Assembly (NCBI RefSeq): GCF_014230465.1
Contig: NZ_JAAXCY010000002.1
Span: forward strand, 1 to 64,000
Direction of reading: 5' to 3'
Source: Pseudomonas cremoris
Lineage (GTDB): Bacteria > Pseudomonadota > Gammaproteobacteria > Pseudomonadales > Pseudomonadaceae
DNA: 64,000 nt
Shown: piece by piece, positions 26,625-34,468 of the stretch
How the letters are laid out: each line of letters begins with the position of its first letter
How positions within the stretch are numbered: the first letter of the stretch is position 1
Position numbers and translations under genes: made by a program
The notes under the pieces: model-generated
Seen by the model: the letters and a program-made list of their open reading frames with translations, nothing else
Told to the model about the DNA's origin: nothing
Database searches by the model: none

Positions 26625-28181
26625 ATGAAAACTCAAGTCGTGTTTTGGAAAGCAAGCAGCGTGCTGGCCCTGGCAATTGCATTGACGCTCGGCGGCTGCA
26701 GCAGCGGTGGTGGTGGACATCACAGTGGTGGCTCCTCTTCTTCCGATACAGCCGCAGGCGGCGGCACGGGTGGCGGCACTGGCGGAGGGACCGGTGGTGG
26801 CACTGGTGGCGGTACTGGCGGTGGCACAGGCGGCGGCACAGGTGGCGGCACCACCACCCCACTGGTAACCGCAACCGTAGTAGACACCCTCGGCGACACC
26901 GTGACCGGCCTTGGCGGCACCGTCAGCAGCCTGGGTACTACCCTCGGCAGCCTGCCGATTGTTGGCGCAACCGCAGGCGGCCTGGTCACTGCGACCGGCA
27001 ACGCGGTTGGTAGTATCGGTACCGGTCTGTCGGACGGCCTAGGCTCACTGGGTACCGACAGCAATGCCCTGGGCAAAACCGTCGCTGGCGTGGCTAACGG
27101 CGTGGCAGACCTGGGCACTGGTGTCACCACTACCGGTACTAACGTCGCCACGCTGCTGGGCCAAGTGCCTGTGGTGGGCACCGCCGCACCGGTCGTGGGC
27201 AACGTCGTCGGCAAGGTGGGCAATGTAGTGACCATGCTTGGCGACACCTTGAGCACCGCCAGCACCACCGGCCCACTGGGCTCGGTCACCAACACCGTTG
27301 GCGCAAAAGTCCTGGTGCCTGTGGTCTCGCTGGTAGAGAACACCACCGGAAAAGTCGGCAGCGCAACCGGCCTTGATGCGCCTGTTGGCGGCCTGCTGCA
27401 AAAAGTCGGCGACACCGTTGACGGCCTGGGCGACAAAGTTGCCAGCGCAGGCGGCACCGGCAACCCTGTGACCGGCGCAGTGGGCAACGTACTCAATGGC
27501 GTCGGCACCGTAGTCGGAAAAGCCAGCGGTTACGTCGACCCGGCTTCGGACGGCAGTGGCAGCGGCGGTTCGGGCGGTAGCACCAATCAACTGGGCCTGG
27601 CGGAACTGCTCGGCGGCATCATCGCCGGCGCCGGCAACGGCCTGGATGCAGGCAGCACCAATGGCGTGGTCAGCGCGACCGGTGTCACCGGTGGTAAAGC
27701 CGGCAGCACCGTGGCCTCCCTGGGCACTATCCTCGGCGGCAGCGGTGTGCCCAACACCGCAGCGGGCGCACCGGTTGGCCAAGTGACCAGCACCCTCGGC
27801 AATGCCCTCAACCCTGTCACCAGCGGCGTCGCCAGCCTGACCCAAAACGTCGGCAGCGCCACTGGCCTGGGCGGCCCGGTCAACGGTCTGGTGACTAACG
27901 TTGGCGGTGCCGTGAGCAACCTCGGCGGCGCCATCAGCGGCGCCAACGCCAACCCAGTTACCAACGCCTTGGGCGGCACAGTTACCGCAGTCGGCGGCAC
28001 CGTAGCCTCCATCGGCGGCCTGGTGACTGGCGGTACCAACACCGGTGGTGGCTTGCTCGGCGGCGGCCTGAACCTGGGGGGTAGCGCATCTGCCTCCGCG
28101 GGTGCCAGTGCCGGCGCCAGCGCCAGTGGCAACGGTGGTCTGCTGGGCGGCCTGCTCGGTGGCCTGACCGGCAAAAAATAG
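26625..28181 (+). CDS. Gly/Thr-repeat lipoprotein with internal duplication (unknown function)
   Basis: 518 aa. The start at 26625 has AAGGA 9 nt upstream. It has a lipoprotein signal (SSVLALAIALTLGGC, lipobox LGGC, Cys at about 25), then a polar linker. Residues 45-76 are eight perfect GGGT units. The rest is a low-complexity Gly/Val/Thr/Ala chain with alternating small and hydrophobic residues, including two related blocks at about 236-305 and 400-470 (both with GSATGL, PV-GL and NPVT). It ends with an Ala/Ser/Gly stretch and LLGGLTGKK. It has no aromatic residues to speak of and no Cys after the lipobox. It resembles what databases call collagen-like or beta-roll-like repeat proteins, but it lacks G-X-Y triplets. 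Downstream TpsB and tad genes suggest an exported surface or matrix component. Confidence 0.85.
   Translation: MKTQVVFWKASSVLALAIALTLGGCSSGGGGHHSGGSSSSDTAAGGGTGGGTGGGTGGGTGGGTGGGTGGGTGGGTTTPLVTATVVDTLGDTVTGLGGTVSSLGTTLGSLPIVGATAGGLVTATGNAVGSIGTGLSDGLGSLGTDSNALGKTVAGVANGVADLGTGVTTTGTNVATLLGQVPVVGTAAPVVGNVVGKVGNVVTMLGDTLSTASTTGPLGSVTNTVGAKVLVPVVSLVENTTGKVGSATGLDAPVGGLLQKVGDTVDGLGDKVASAGGTGNPVTGAVGNVLNGVGTVVGKASGYVDPASDGSGSGGSGGSTNQLGLAELLGGIIAGAGNGLDAGSTNGVVSATGVTGGKAGSTVASLGTILGGSGVPNTAAGAPVGQVTSTLGNALNPVTSGVASLTQNVGSATGLGGPVNGLVTNVGGAVSNLGGAISGANANPVTNALGGTVTAVGGTVASIGGLVTGGTNTGGGLLGGGLNLGGSASASAGASAGASASGNGGLLGGLLGGLTGKK
26757..26852 (+). repeat. eight 12-bp tandem units encoding GGGT
   Basis: Eight consecutive units of the pattern GGN-GGN-GGN-ACN lie inside the lipoprotein gene. 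Third positions vary freely between units, so the peptide repeat is exact while the DNA repeat is not. Confidence 0.9.
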
Positions 28182-28233
28182 AATTGCACCTGGCCGATTA
28201 GACGGCCTCACCTACAGCGCCTACGCTTGGTTG

Positions 28234-28267
28234 AGACGAGAGACCTAATAAGCCTCTCGTCTTTTTT
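28234..28267 (+). terminator. Rho-independent terminator after the lipoprotein gene
   Basis: AGACGAGAG (28234-28242) pairs with CTCTCGTCT (28254-28262) over an 11-nt loop, followed by TTTTTT. It separates the lipoprotein and tpsB messages, at least partly. Confidence 0.9.
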
Positions 28268-28366
28268 ATGGGCGAATGAAACGCCCTGGAAAACACCCGA
28301 ACCGCGCCCCCAGAGCCCGGCGGGAATCTGCGAAACGCTGCTGCAGTTTTGACCATGGAGTGTCCT

Positions 28367-30049
28367 ATGCGCGCTTTGACGCCGTTGTTGTTGCTCACCC
28401 TCAGTACTTACGCTTGCGCCGATACCCTACCCAGCTTCCTTAATAGCAACGACACCATCCGCAACCTGCCGGTGCCCAACCTGCCCGCCGACGCTTACCG
28501 CCCGGTCGTCCCTCAAACCCAGTTACCGACGCCCGCTGCCACCGCGGGGCAACCCTTGTTGATGGACACCAAAGTCACCATCCGCAAACTGCAGATCGAC
28601 GGCGGCACCGTGTACCCGCTCAAGGAACTGGCCCAGGTCTTCGAACCGCTGATTGGCCACGAGACCAACCTGGCGCAACTGATCGAGGCCACTCGCAGCA
28701 TCACGCGGCGCTATCAGCAGGATGGCTACCTGCTGTCCTATGCGTTCCTGCCGGAGCAACGCTTCGACGATGGCCTGGTGCATGTGGTGCTGGTAGAGGG
28801 CTACATCCGCGATTACCAACTACAAGGCGACATCGGTTCGGTCTCATCCTACGTCGACAAGCTGGCGGAAAAGCTCAAGGCCGAACGCCCGCTGACCCGC
28901 AAGACTTTCGAGCGCTACACCACGCTGATGAGCGCGATTCCCGGGGTGACCTTGCAGGCCCAAGTGCCTCCGCCGGGTACCACCGATGGCGGCGCCCATA
29001 TGCAGATCACCGCCAGCCGCAAGCCGTTCACCACCAGCATGAGCCTCACCGAAGCCAGTCGCGGCGGCACGCAGGCGCTGCTCACCGCCACCAGTAACTC
29101 GTGGACGTCCATGGGCGAACAACTGAGCATCAGCGGCTTGTTCCCGCCGGGGCATGACAAGGAACATTACTACCGCGCCGCCTACAGCCAGTTCATCAAT
29201 GCCGAAGGTACACAAGTGGTGGTTTCAGGCGAACGCTATCGCGCCGATCCGCGTACCAGCCTGCAACTGGGCGATGGCCTGGAACTCACGCCCCATCAGG
29301 AGATCGACCGTTACTCCGTCGGCCTCAGCCACCCGTTTATCGCCTCGCCAAGCGAGTCGTTGAGCCTGGGCACACGCCTCTACGCGGTGGACCAAACCAC
29401 CCGCTACAAACTGGAAGGTTTCCCGCAACGCTTCGACCTGGAAACCAACCTGCGCGCCCTCGCCGTCGAAGGAGACTGGCGCAAGGCCGACACCACTCAA
29501 CTGCGCATTCTCAGTGCCGGTTTATACCAAGGCATCAATGGCATGGGCGCCAAGACCCGCACCGACTTCGGCGGCCTCAAGCCCGACCTGGATTTCTTCC
29601 GTGTGCGGCTGTCGGGTGTGCAAAGCAACAAGCTGTTCGATAACTGGCAGGGAGTGCTCTCTGGCGCGCTGTACTGGAGCAACGACAACCTGCCCGACAG
29701 CGAACGCGCTACCTTCGGCGGGCAGAACTTCGGCCGTGGCTATCCCGATGACCAGGGTTCGGGCGACAAAGGCTGGGGCGTGGCCTACGAGGTCAACTAC
29801 AGCTACAACCGTGCCGGCGACTGGGTGAAGATCCTGCAACCGTACGTGGTCTTCGACCGCGCCAAGACCTGGTACAACGACCTGCCCGTCAAAGGCAACG
29901 ACATGTCCTCGGCAGCGCTGGGGCTGCGCTTTGGCGATGCGAAGTACTACAACATTGCGCTGGAAGCGGCCAAGCCGATGTCGGATGTGGCGTTCGACAA
30001 CTTTGACCGGCGACCACGGTACTCGCTGAGCTTCAGCTATCAACTGTAA
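28367..30049 (+). CDS. two-partner-secretion outer-membrane transporter (TpsB, ShlB/FhaC/HecB family)
   Basis: 560 aa. It has a signal peptide (MRALTPLLLLTLSTYACA), a proline-rich linker, then a POTRA domain (about residues 65-145: VTIRKLQIDGGTVYPLKELA, ITRRYQQDGYLLSYAFLPEQ, VVLVEGYIRDYQLQG). The ShlB-type 16-strand barrel ends in ...RPRYSLSFSYQL with terminal aromatic/hydrophobic alternation. The barrel shows the family motif YWSNDNLPDSERATFGGQNFGRGYP (written here in part: the G-GRGYP core). The start at 28367 has GGAG 6 nt upstream. Such transporters export a TpsA passenger, but no TpsA-type gene is adjacent; the upstream gene is a lipoprotein and the downstream locus is tad. CdrB of P. 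aeruginosa is a comparable transporter by memory. Confidence 0.9.
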   Translation: MRALTPLLLLTLSTYACADTLPSFLNSNDTIRNLPVPNLPADAYRPVVPQTQLPTPAATAGQPLLMDTKVTIRKLQIDGGTVYPLKELAQVFEPLIGHETNLAQLIEATRSITRRYQQDGYLLSYAFLPEQRFDDGLVHVVLVEGYIRDYQLQGDIGSVSSYVDKLAEKLKAERPLTRKTFERYTTLMSAIPGVTLQAQVPPPGTTDGGAHMQITASRKPFTTSMSLTEASRGGTQALLTATSNSWTSMGEQLSISGLFPPGHDKEHYYRAAYSQFINAEGTQVVVSGERYRADPRTSLQLGDGLELTPHQEIDRYSVGLSHPFIASPSESLSLGTRLYAVDQTTRYKLEGFPQRFDLETNLRALAVEGDWRKADTTQLRILSAGLYQGINGMGAKTRTDFGGLKPDLDFFRVRLSGVQSNKLFDNWQGVLSGALYWSNDNLPDSERATFGGQNFGRGYPDDQGSGDKGWGVAYEVNYSYNRAGDWVKILQPYVVFDRAKTWYNDLPVKGNDMSSAALGLRFGDAKYYNIALEAAKPMSDVAFDNFDRRPRYSLSFSYQL

Positions 30050-30068
30050 CGAGGACGACAACCGTCCA

Positions 30069-30098
30069 ATGTGGGAGCTGGCTTGCCTGCTCCCACGT
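30069..30098. repeat. single REP hairpin, GGAGCTGGCTTGCC subtype
   Basis: ATGTGGGAGCTGGCTTGCCT runs into GCTCCCACGTT, with a 7-bp GTGGGAG/CTCCCAC stem. It lies between convergent tpsB and the receiver gene. Confidence 0.8.
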
Positions 30099-30119
30099 TG
30101 ATATCAGATGCACCTATGA

Positions 30120-30524
30120 TCAGTAGCGGGATTTGGGGAGGGGGAAAAGGCTGTTGAGCGTATCGATCAAGCGCACCAAATAGATCGGCTTGCGAAACAG
30201 ATCGAGCACCTGCAAGCGCAGCATATCGCTCACATCATCCATTTCGGCATGACCCGACATCACGATCACCGGCAGGTGCGCGCGCTCGGTGTGTTCGCGC
30301 AAGCGCTTGATCAAGGAAATACCGCTTTCCTCGGGCATGCGCAGGTCGGTGATGATCAGGGCGATATCGGGGTTGAGTGTCAGTTCTTGTAATGCATCGG
30401 TTACAGAAGAGGCGGTAAAACACACAAATCCCTCATTTTCGAGGGATTCGGCGAGTTCGATCAGCGCGTCCTCTTCGTCGTCCACCAATAGAATTTGCTG
30501 GCGAGGAGAAGACGATTCGCTCAT
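30120..30524 (-). CDS. single-domain response regulator (receiver only)
   Basis: 134 aa consisting only of a REC domain. Acidic pair D15-D16 in ILLVDDEED, phospho-acceptor D60 in IITDLRMPE, switch residue S90 and conserved K112 in LFRKPI are all present. There is no output domain. It lies 54 bp downstream of the flp pilin gene on the same strand, inside the tad/PprAB locus. By context it could take phosphate from PprA, acting as phosphate sink, adaptor or competitor of PprB; this is inference. Confidence 0.9.
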   Translation of the reverse strand: MSESSSPRQQILLVDDEEDALIELAESLENEGFVCFTASSVTDALQELTLNPDIALIITDLRMPEESGISLIKRLREHTERAHLPVIVMSGHAEMDDVSDMLRLQVLDLFRKPIYLVRLIDTLNSLFPLPKSRY

Positions 30525-30578
30525 AGCCGTACCTGGAGAAAGTAGTCAGCCTAATTGGGAATAACACGTTGAGCGACG

Positions 30579-30776
30579 TCAGCTCGCTGTCGTCATTTTG
30601 CTAGCCATTGTGTTGAACACCGAGGCTACCTTAGTGCCCAGCCCAGAACCGGCCGCGACAATAACAAGTGCAACCAGCGCAACGATAATTGCGTACTCAA
30701 TACCCGACGCACCGTCTTTACGTTGGAGGAATGTTTGCGTTTGGACATAAACTTTCAACATCAGGTCAAGGAACAT
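30579..30776 (-). CDS. flp: Flp-type IVb pilin
   Basis: 65 aa prepilin from the ATG at 30776, which has AGGGAG 7 nt upstream. A short leader ends in glycine: KDG followed by ASGIEYAIIVALVAL, the G/ASxIEY class IVb cleavage site, with Glu at position +5 of the mature pilin. The hydrophobic stretch that follows would form the filament core; mature length is about 43 aa. Processing would be by the prepilin peptidase at 39423-39872. It diverges from the rcpC-tad operon. Confidence 0.93.
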   Translation of the reverse strand: MFLDLMLKVYVQTQTFLQRKDGASGIEYAIIVALVALVIVAAGSGLGTKVASVFNTMASKMTTAS

Positions 30777-30814
30777 AAGACTTCTCCCTAAGAACGCCAC
30801 TGAAAGCCGAAAGG

Positions 30815-30851
30815 GCTCTAGTACCAGATGATCGCGGCGTGCCACTAGAGC
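30815..30851 (-). promoter_or_regulatory. hairpin in the flp upstream/leader region
   Basis: GCTCTAGT (30815-30822) and ACTAGAGC (30844-30851) form an 8-bp perfect inverted repeat with a 21-nt loop, about 40-75 nt before the flp start. If transcribed it would fold in the 5' untranslated leader; if not, it could be a regulator dyad. Confidence 0.45.
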
Positions 30852-31108
30852 ATTGTCAACAAATCCCAGGCTCACAACTGTAAGAACGGATTAACCACAA
30901 AGTATTAGTCGTAACGTTGGCGCCAAAAACCCTGCCACTAAAAGGCTGCCTTTAAAGTTCAGATAAATTTTTTCTGCGTTAATGGCATTTCGTCCTAGCT
31001 GGGCTACCTTCAAATAGCCAAATCGTTAGATGTTCATCACAGCCAGGTTGCGAATTAACTCGTTTGGATTAAACGGGCCTGTAGTGCAACGGGAAAGGGA
31101 GAGCCGTC

Positions 31109-32041
31109 ATGAACAGTCGCATCAGCATGATCCTGGCCGGCCTGTTGCTTATCGGGGCGCTGATCGCCGGTTACTGGGGACTGGTGTTGAGTCGCCAACC
31201 GGAACCTGTCGCTGCACCTGTCATTTCTGTCGAACGTGCCACCGCCGTGATCGACGACCAAAACCGTCAACCCGTGGTCGTCCTGGCACATGACGCCCCA
31301 GCCTTTGTTCCCCTCACTGCTGCCGACCTGGTGATAGAAAAGCTGCGCACGGTGCCCGCCGGCAGCCTGACGCAACTGGATCAAGCCATCGGGCGGATGC
31401 CCCAGCGCACGCTGGGAGCCGGCACCTGGCTTACCGAAGAAAGCTTCAACGCCGGCGGCCCGCTGGCCCGCATGATCCGCCCGGACGAACGTGCGCTGGC
31501 CGTGTCAGTGGATGAAGTGATCGGTGCCGCCGGCCAGTTGAGCCCGGGCGATTACGTCGACGTCTTGCTGTTCCTGCGCCAGGACACAAGTAACGCCGAG
31601 CAATCAGCTCAAATCGTGATTCCGGCCATGCGCTTGCTCAGCGTCGGCGACCAGTTGGGCCTGGCCAATGATGGTAAACCCGCGGTACCACCGCCGGTCA
31701 CACCCGAAGAGCGCGCCCAAGCCGCCCAACGACGGGCCGCCGCACGTACGGTAGTGCTGGCGGTGCCAGAGCCTTTATTAAGCCGCCTGATGCTCGCGAC
31801 ACAAGCCGGCACCTTGCGCCTGGCGGTACGCAGCGCCGACGAGCAACTGCTCAGTCGTTACTGGGCCGGCGAAAGCGATGCCCCACAAAAACTCGAGAGT
31901 GCCAACCGCGACCTTTATCAATTCGCCCAACTGGCTCTGACCGCCCCCCCAAAAAGAGTCGCACCGGCCGGCGCAGCGGCTGGCGTTCGTCGGGGCGTCG
32001 AGGTGATTCGCGGCGCACAGACCACTCAACAAACCCCGTGA
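31109..32041 (+). CDS. rcpC: Flp pilus assembly protein RcpC/CpaB
   Basis: 310 aa. N-terminal membrane anchor (ISMILAGLLLIGALIAGYWG, residues about 5-24) then a periplasmic SAF-domain region (VVVLAHDAPAFVPLTAADLV...GTWLTEESF) and the CpaB domain ALAVSVDEVIGAAGQLSPGDYVDVLLF. CpaB/RcpC proteins sit in the periplasm and associate with the secretin RcpA. A GGGAGAG site lies close before the ATG. First gene of a tightly packed series up to 38518. Confidence 0.92.
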   Translation: MNSRISMILAGLLLIGALIAGYWGLVLSRQPEPVAAPVISVERATAVIDDQNRQPVVVLAHDAPAFVPLTAADLVIEKLRTVPAGSLTQLDQAIGRMPQRTLGAGTWLTEESFNAGGPLARMIRPDERALAVSVDEVIGAAGQLSPGDYVDVLLFLRQDTSNAEQSAQIVIPAMRLLSVGDQLGLANDGKPAVPPPVTPEERAQAAQRRAAARTVVLAVPEPLLSRLMLATQAGTLRLAVRSADEQLLSRYWAGESDAPQKLESANRDLYQFAQLALTAPPKRVAPAGAAAGVRRGVEVIRGAQTTQQTP

Positions 32042-32060
32042 TTGAGCAAGGATGCCTTGA

Positions 32061-33278
32061 ATGAGCCATCGCTACGCACTCATGTTCACTCAGCTGGCCT
32101 GGGCCTTGATGCTGTCGAGCTTGCCCGCAGGCGCGGCACTCGCGGCGTCGGGCAATTGCAGCGCCTTGGGCCAATTGCCCGCTGTGGTCGAAGTGGGAGA
32201 AGGCCTGCAACAAGAGCTGCAATCGCCGGTGGCAATCACACGCCTGGCCATTGGCGACCCCAAGATTGCCGACGTCCGGGTCAACGGCGACCGCAACTTC
32301 CTGCTGACGGGTGTCTCAAGCGGCGCCACCAGCCTCATGGTGTGGACCGCCTGCGCCAGCGCGCCGCGCCAAAGCATGGTGTTCGTCAAAGGCAAGGCGA
32401 CTTCGGCGCTGACCAGCCTGTCGCTGTCGCCTTCGCAAGATCCAACGCTGCCCAGCCAGGTGCAAACCGATATCCGTTTTGTCGAGGTCAGCCGTACCAA
32501 ACTCAAAGAGGCCAGCACCAAGTTCCTGGGCATCGGTACCGACTTTTTCCTGGGCAGCCCCAACCTGCTGTCGCCCTCGGAGGGCGTCTTCAAACTGCCC
32601 GTGAGCACGACCAATTTCAACGTAGGGTTTGGCGGTGGCCGGGTCAAATCGATGATCAACGCGTTGGAGCGCAGCGGTTTTGCCTACACCTTGGCGCGTC
32701 CCAGCCTTGTTGCCATGAGCGGCCAAAGCGCCACCTTCCTGGCTGGCGGTGAAGTGCCGATCCCCGTGCCCAGCGCCGGTAGTGACACCATCTCCATCGA
32801 GTACAAGGAGTTCGGTATTCGCCTGACCCTCACGCCCACGGTGATCGACCGCAACCGCATCACCCTCAAGGTTGCGCCAGAGGTCAGCGAGCTGGACTAC
32901 AGCAACGCGATCGCGATCCAAGGCATTCAGGTGCCGGCCCTGACCGTACGCCGCACCGATACCAGCGTTTCCCTGGCCGATGGCGAAAGCTTCGTGATCA
33001 GCGGCCTGATCAGTACCAACAACACGTCCACCATCAGCAAATTTCCAGGCCTGGGCGACATCCCGATCCTCGGTGCATTTTTCCGCGACTCAAACATCAG
33101 CCGTGAAGAAAAAGAACTGCTGATGATCGTCACCCCACACCTGGTGCAGCCGTTGGCCGCCAACGCCCAACTGCCCTCGTTGCCCGGCGAAAAACTGCGC
33201 AGCTATGACCCGAACTGGTACCGCATGTTTTTCCTGGAAAACGGTAATTTCGACCGCCGCACAGGACTGTCCCAATGA
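32061..33278 (+). CDS. rcpA: Flp pilus outer-membrane secretin RcpA/CpaC
   Basis: 405 aa. Signal peptide of about 30 residues (LMLSSLPAGAALA), then a BON/pilus-assembly N-domain (LGDP-type VAITRLAIGDPKIADVRVNGD, LLTGVSSGATSLMVW) and a C-terminal secretin domain with VPIPVPSAGSDTISIEYKEF, ITLKVAPEVSELDY and SGLISTNNTSTISKFPGLGD. Forms the outer-membrane channel for the Flp fibre. AAGGA precedes the start by 7 nt, and its stop overlaps tadZ by 4 bp (ATGA). Confidence 0.94.
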   Translation: MSHRYALMFTQLAWALMLSSLPAGAALAASGNCSALGQLPAVVEVGEGLQQELQSPVAITRLAIGDPKIADVRVNGDRNFLLTGVSSGATSLMVWTACASAPRQSMVFVKGKATSALTSLSLSPSQDPTLPSQVQTDIRFVEVSRTKLKEASTKFLGIGTDFFLGSPNLLSPSEGVFKLPVSTTNFNVGFGGGRVKSMINALERSGFAYTLARPSLVAMSGQSATFLAGGEVPIPVPSAGSDTISIEYKEFGIRLTLTPTVIDRNRITLKVAPEVSELDYSNAIAIQGIQVPALTVRRTDTSVSLADGESFVISGLISTNNTSTISKFPGLGDIPILGAFFRDSNISREEKELLMIVTPHLVQPLAANAQLPSLPGEKLRSYDPNWYRMFFLENGNFDRRTGLSQ

Positions 33279-34468
33279 GCGATAGCCTGAGCCAAACCTT
33301 CCTCGCGATCACCCGCAACACCACCGACCTTGAGTGGCTGCAGGGCGCGCTCGCGCCCCTTGGCCAGGTCGTCAGCGTTGGTACCGGCAGCCTGGACGAA
33401 CTGCTGGCGCTGGCAGATGTAACCTTCGCCAACCTGGTGTTCGTCGGCCTGGACCGTGAAAACGTCGTCGCCCAAAGCGCATTGATCGAAGGCGCGCTGG
33501 AGGCCAAGCCGATGCTCGCCGTGGTCGCCCTGGGCGATGGCATGGACAACCAGCTCGTACTGAACGCCATGCGCGCCGGCGCCCGAGATTTCGTGGCCTA
33601 TGGTTCGCGCTCCAGCGAAGTCGCGGGCCTGGTACGACGCCTGAGCAAGCGCCTGCCTCCCGTCACCTCGAACGCGCACCTGGGCGGCCTGACGGTGCTG
33701 TATTGCACCCAAAGCAACGCCGATGGCGCGATGCTGGCAACCCACCTGGCAATGGTGGTGCAAAAAAGCGGACAGCAGACCCTGCTGCTGGACTTGGGTC
33801 TTCCGCGCAGCGACAGCCTTGCCCTGCTGGGCCTGGAGAGCACCTTCAATTTCGGCGATGCCCTGCGGCACTTGCGGCGCCTCGACACCACCTTGATCAA
33901 CAGCGCCTTCACCACCGCCCAGGATGGCTTGCGCATCCTGGCGTACGCCACCGGTGACGAGCCACTCAAACTCACCAGTGCTGCCGAACTGTTCATGCTG
34001 CTCAGCGCACTGCGCCAACACTTCCAGCACATCGTCGTCAACATCACCGGGCAACCGGACAGCGAAGCCCTGCGCACGTTTGTCAGCCACTGCGACAAGC
34101 TGCTGTGGTGCACCGACCAGAGCGTGCTGGACTGCCGTCGCAACCTGGCCGTGCTGAACCGCTGGCGTGACAAAGGCATGAAGCTTGAGCACGCCAAGCT
34201 GGTGGTGGATCGCTACATCAAGTCCTGTGCGCCCGACACCGAGGCGCTGGAAAAAAGCTACGGCCTTGAATGCGTCGCCGTGCTGCCCTTGGCCGCCGAG
34301 CTGCGCCTGAACGTGAAGAACCAGGGCCAGACCTTGTTTGCCCTGGCCCCCCGCGAGCCCTTGACCCAAGCCGTACGCACCTTGGGTGAGCGCCTGGCAA
34401 AACGCTCCGAAGGCATGGAGAAACCGTCCATGCGCTGGTTTGAACGCTTCTTGGGGTCAGGACGATGA
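33275..34468 (+). CDS. tadZ: Flp pilus localisation protein TadZ/CpaE
   Basis: 397 aa. Residues about 1-130 form a receiver-like domain; the rest is a ParA/MinD-like ATPase fold. The expected Walker A (KGGVGKT type) is replaced by TVLYCTQSNADGAMLATHLA, without the lysines, while TLLLDLGLPRSDSLALLGLE remains. It may therefore localise the machine without normal ATPase cycling. It overlaps both neighbours by 4 bp, indicating coupled translation. Confidence 0.9.
   Translation: MSDSLSQTFLAITRNTTDLEWLQGALAPLGQVVSVGTGSLDELLALADVTFANLVFVGLDRENVVAQSALIEGALEAKPMLAVVALGDGMDNQLVLNAMRAGARDFVAYGSRSSEVAGLVRRLSKRLPPVTSNAHLGGLTVLYCTQSNADGAMLATHLAMVVQKSGQQTLLLDLGLPRSDSLALLGLESTFNFGDALRHLRRLDTTLINSAFTTAQDGLRILAYATGDEPLKLTSAAELFMLLSALRQHFQHIVVNITGQPDSEALRTFVSHCDKLLWCTDQSVLDCRRNLAVLNRWRDKGMKLEHAKLVVDRYIKSCAPDTEALEKSYGLECVAVLPLAAELRLNVKNQGQTLFALAPREPLTQAVRTLGERLAKRSEGMEKPSMRWFERFLGSGR

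Noticed and set aside
26757..26852. Possible collagen-like triple-helix repeat
   Set aside because: Units are GGGT tetrads, not G-X-Y triplets, and proline is scarce.
27045..28211. 388-residue antisense frame in the repeat lipoprotein gene
   Set aside because: Its repetitive composition is just the complement of the Gly/Val/Thr codons.
26447..30910. Shared 8-mer TATTAGTC upstream of the lipoprotein gene (26447) and in the flp/rcpC region (30903)
   Set aside because: A shared 8-mer between two intergenic regions of about 300 bp is expected by chance; not proposed as a PprB box.
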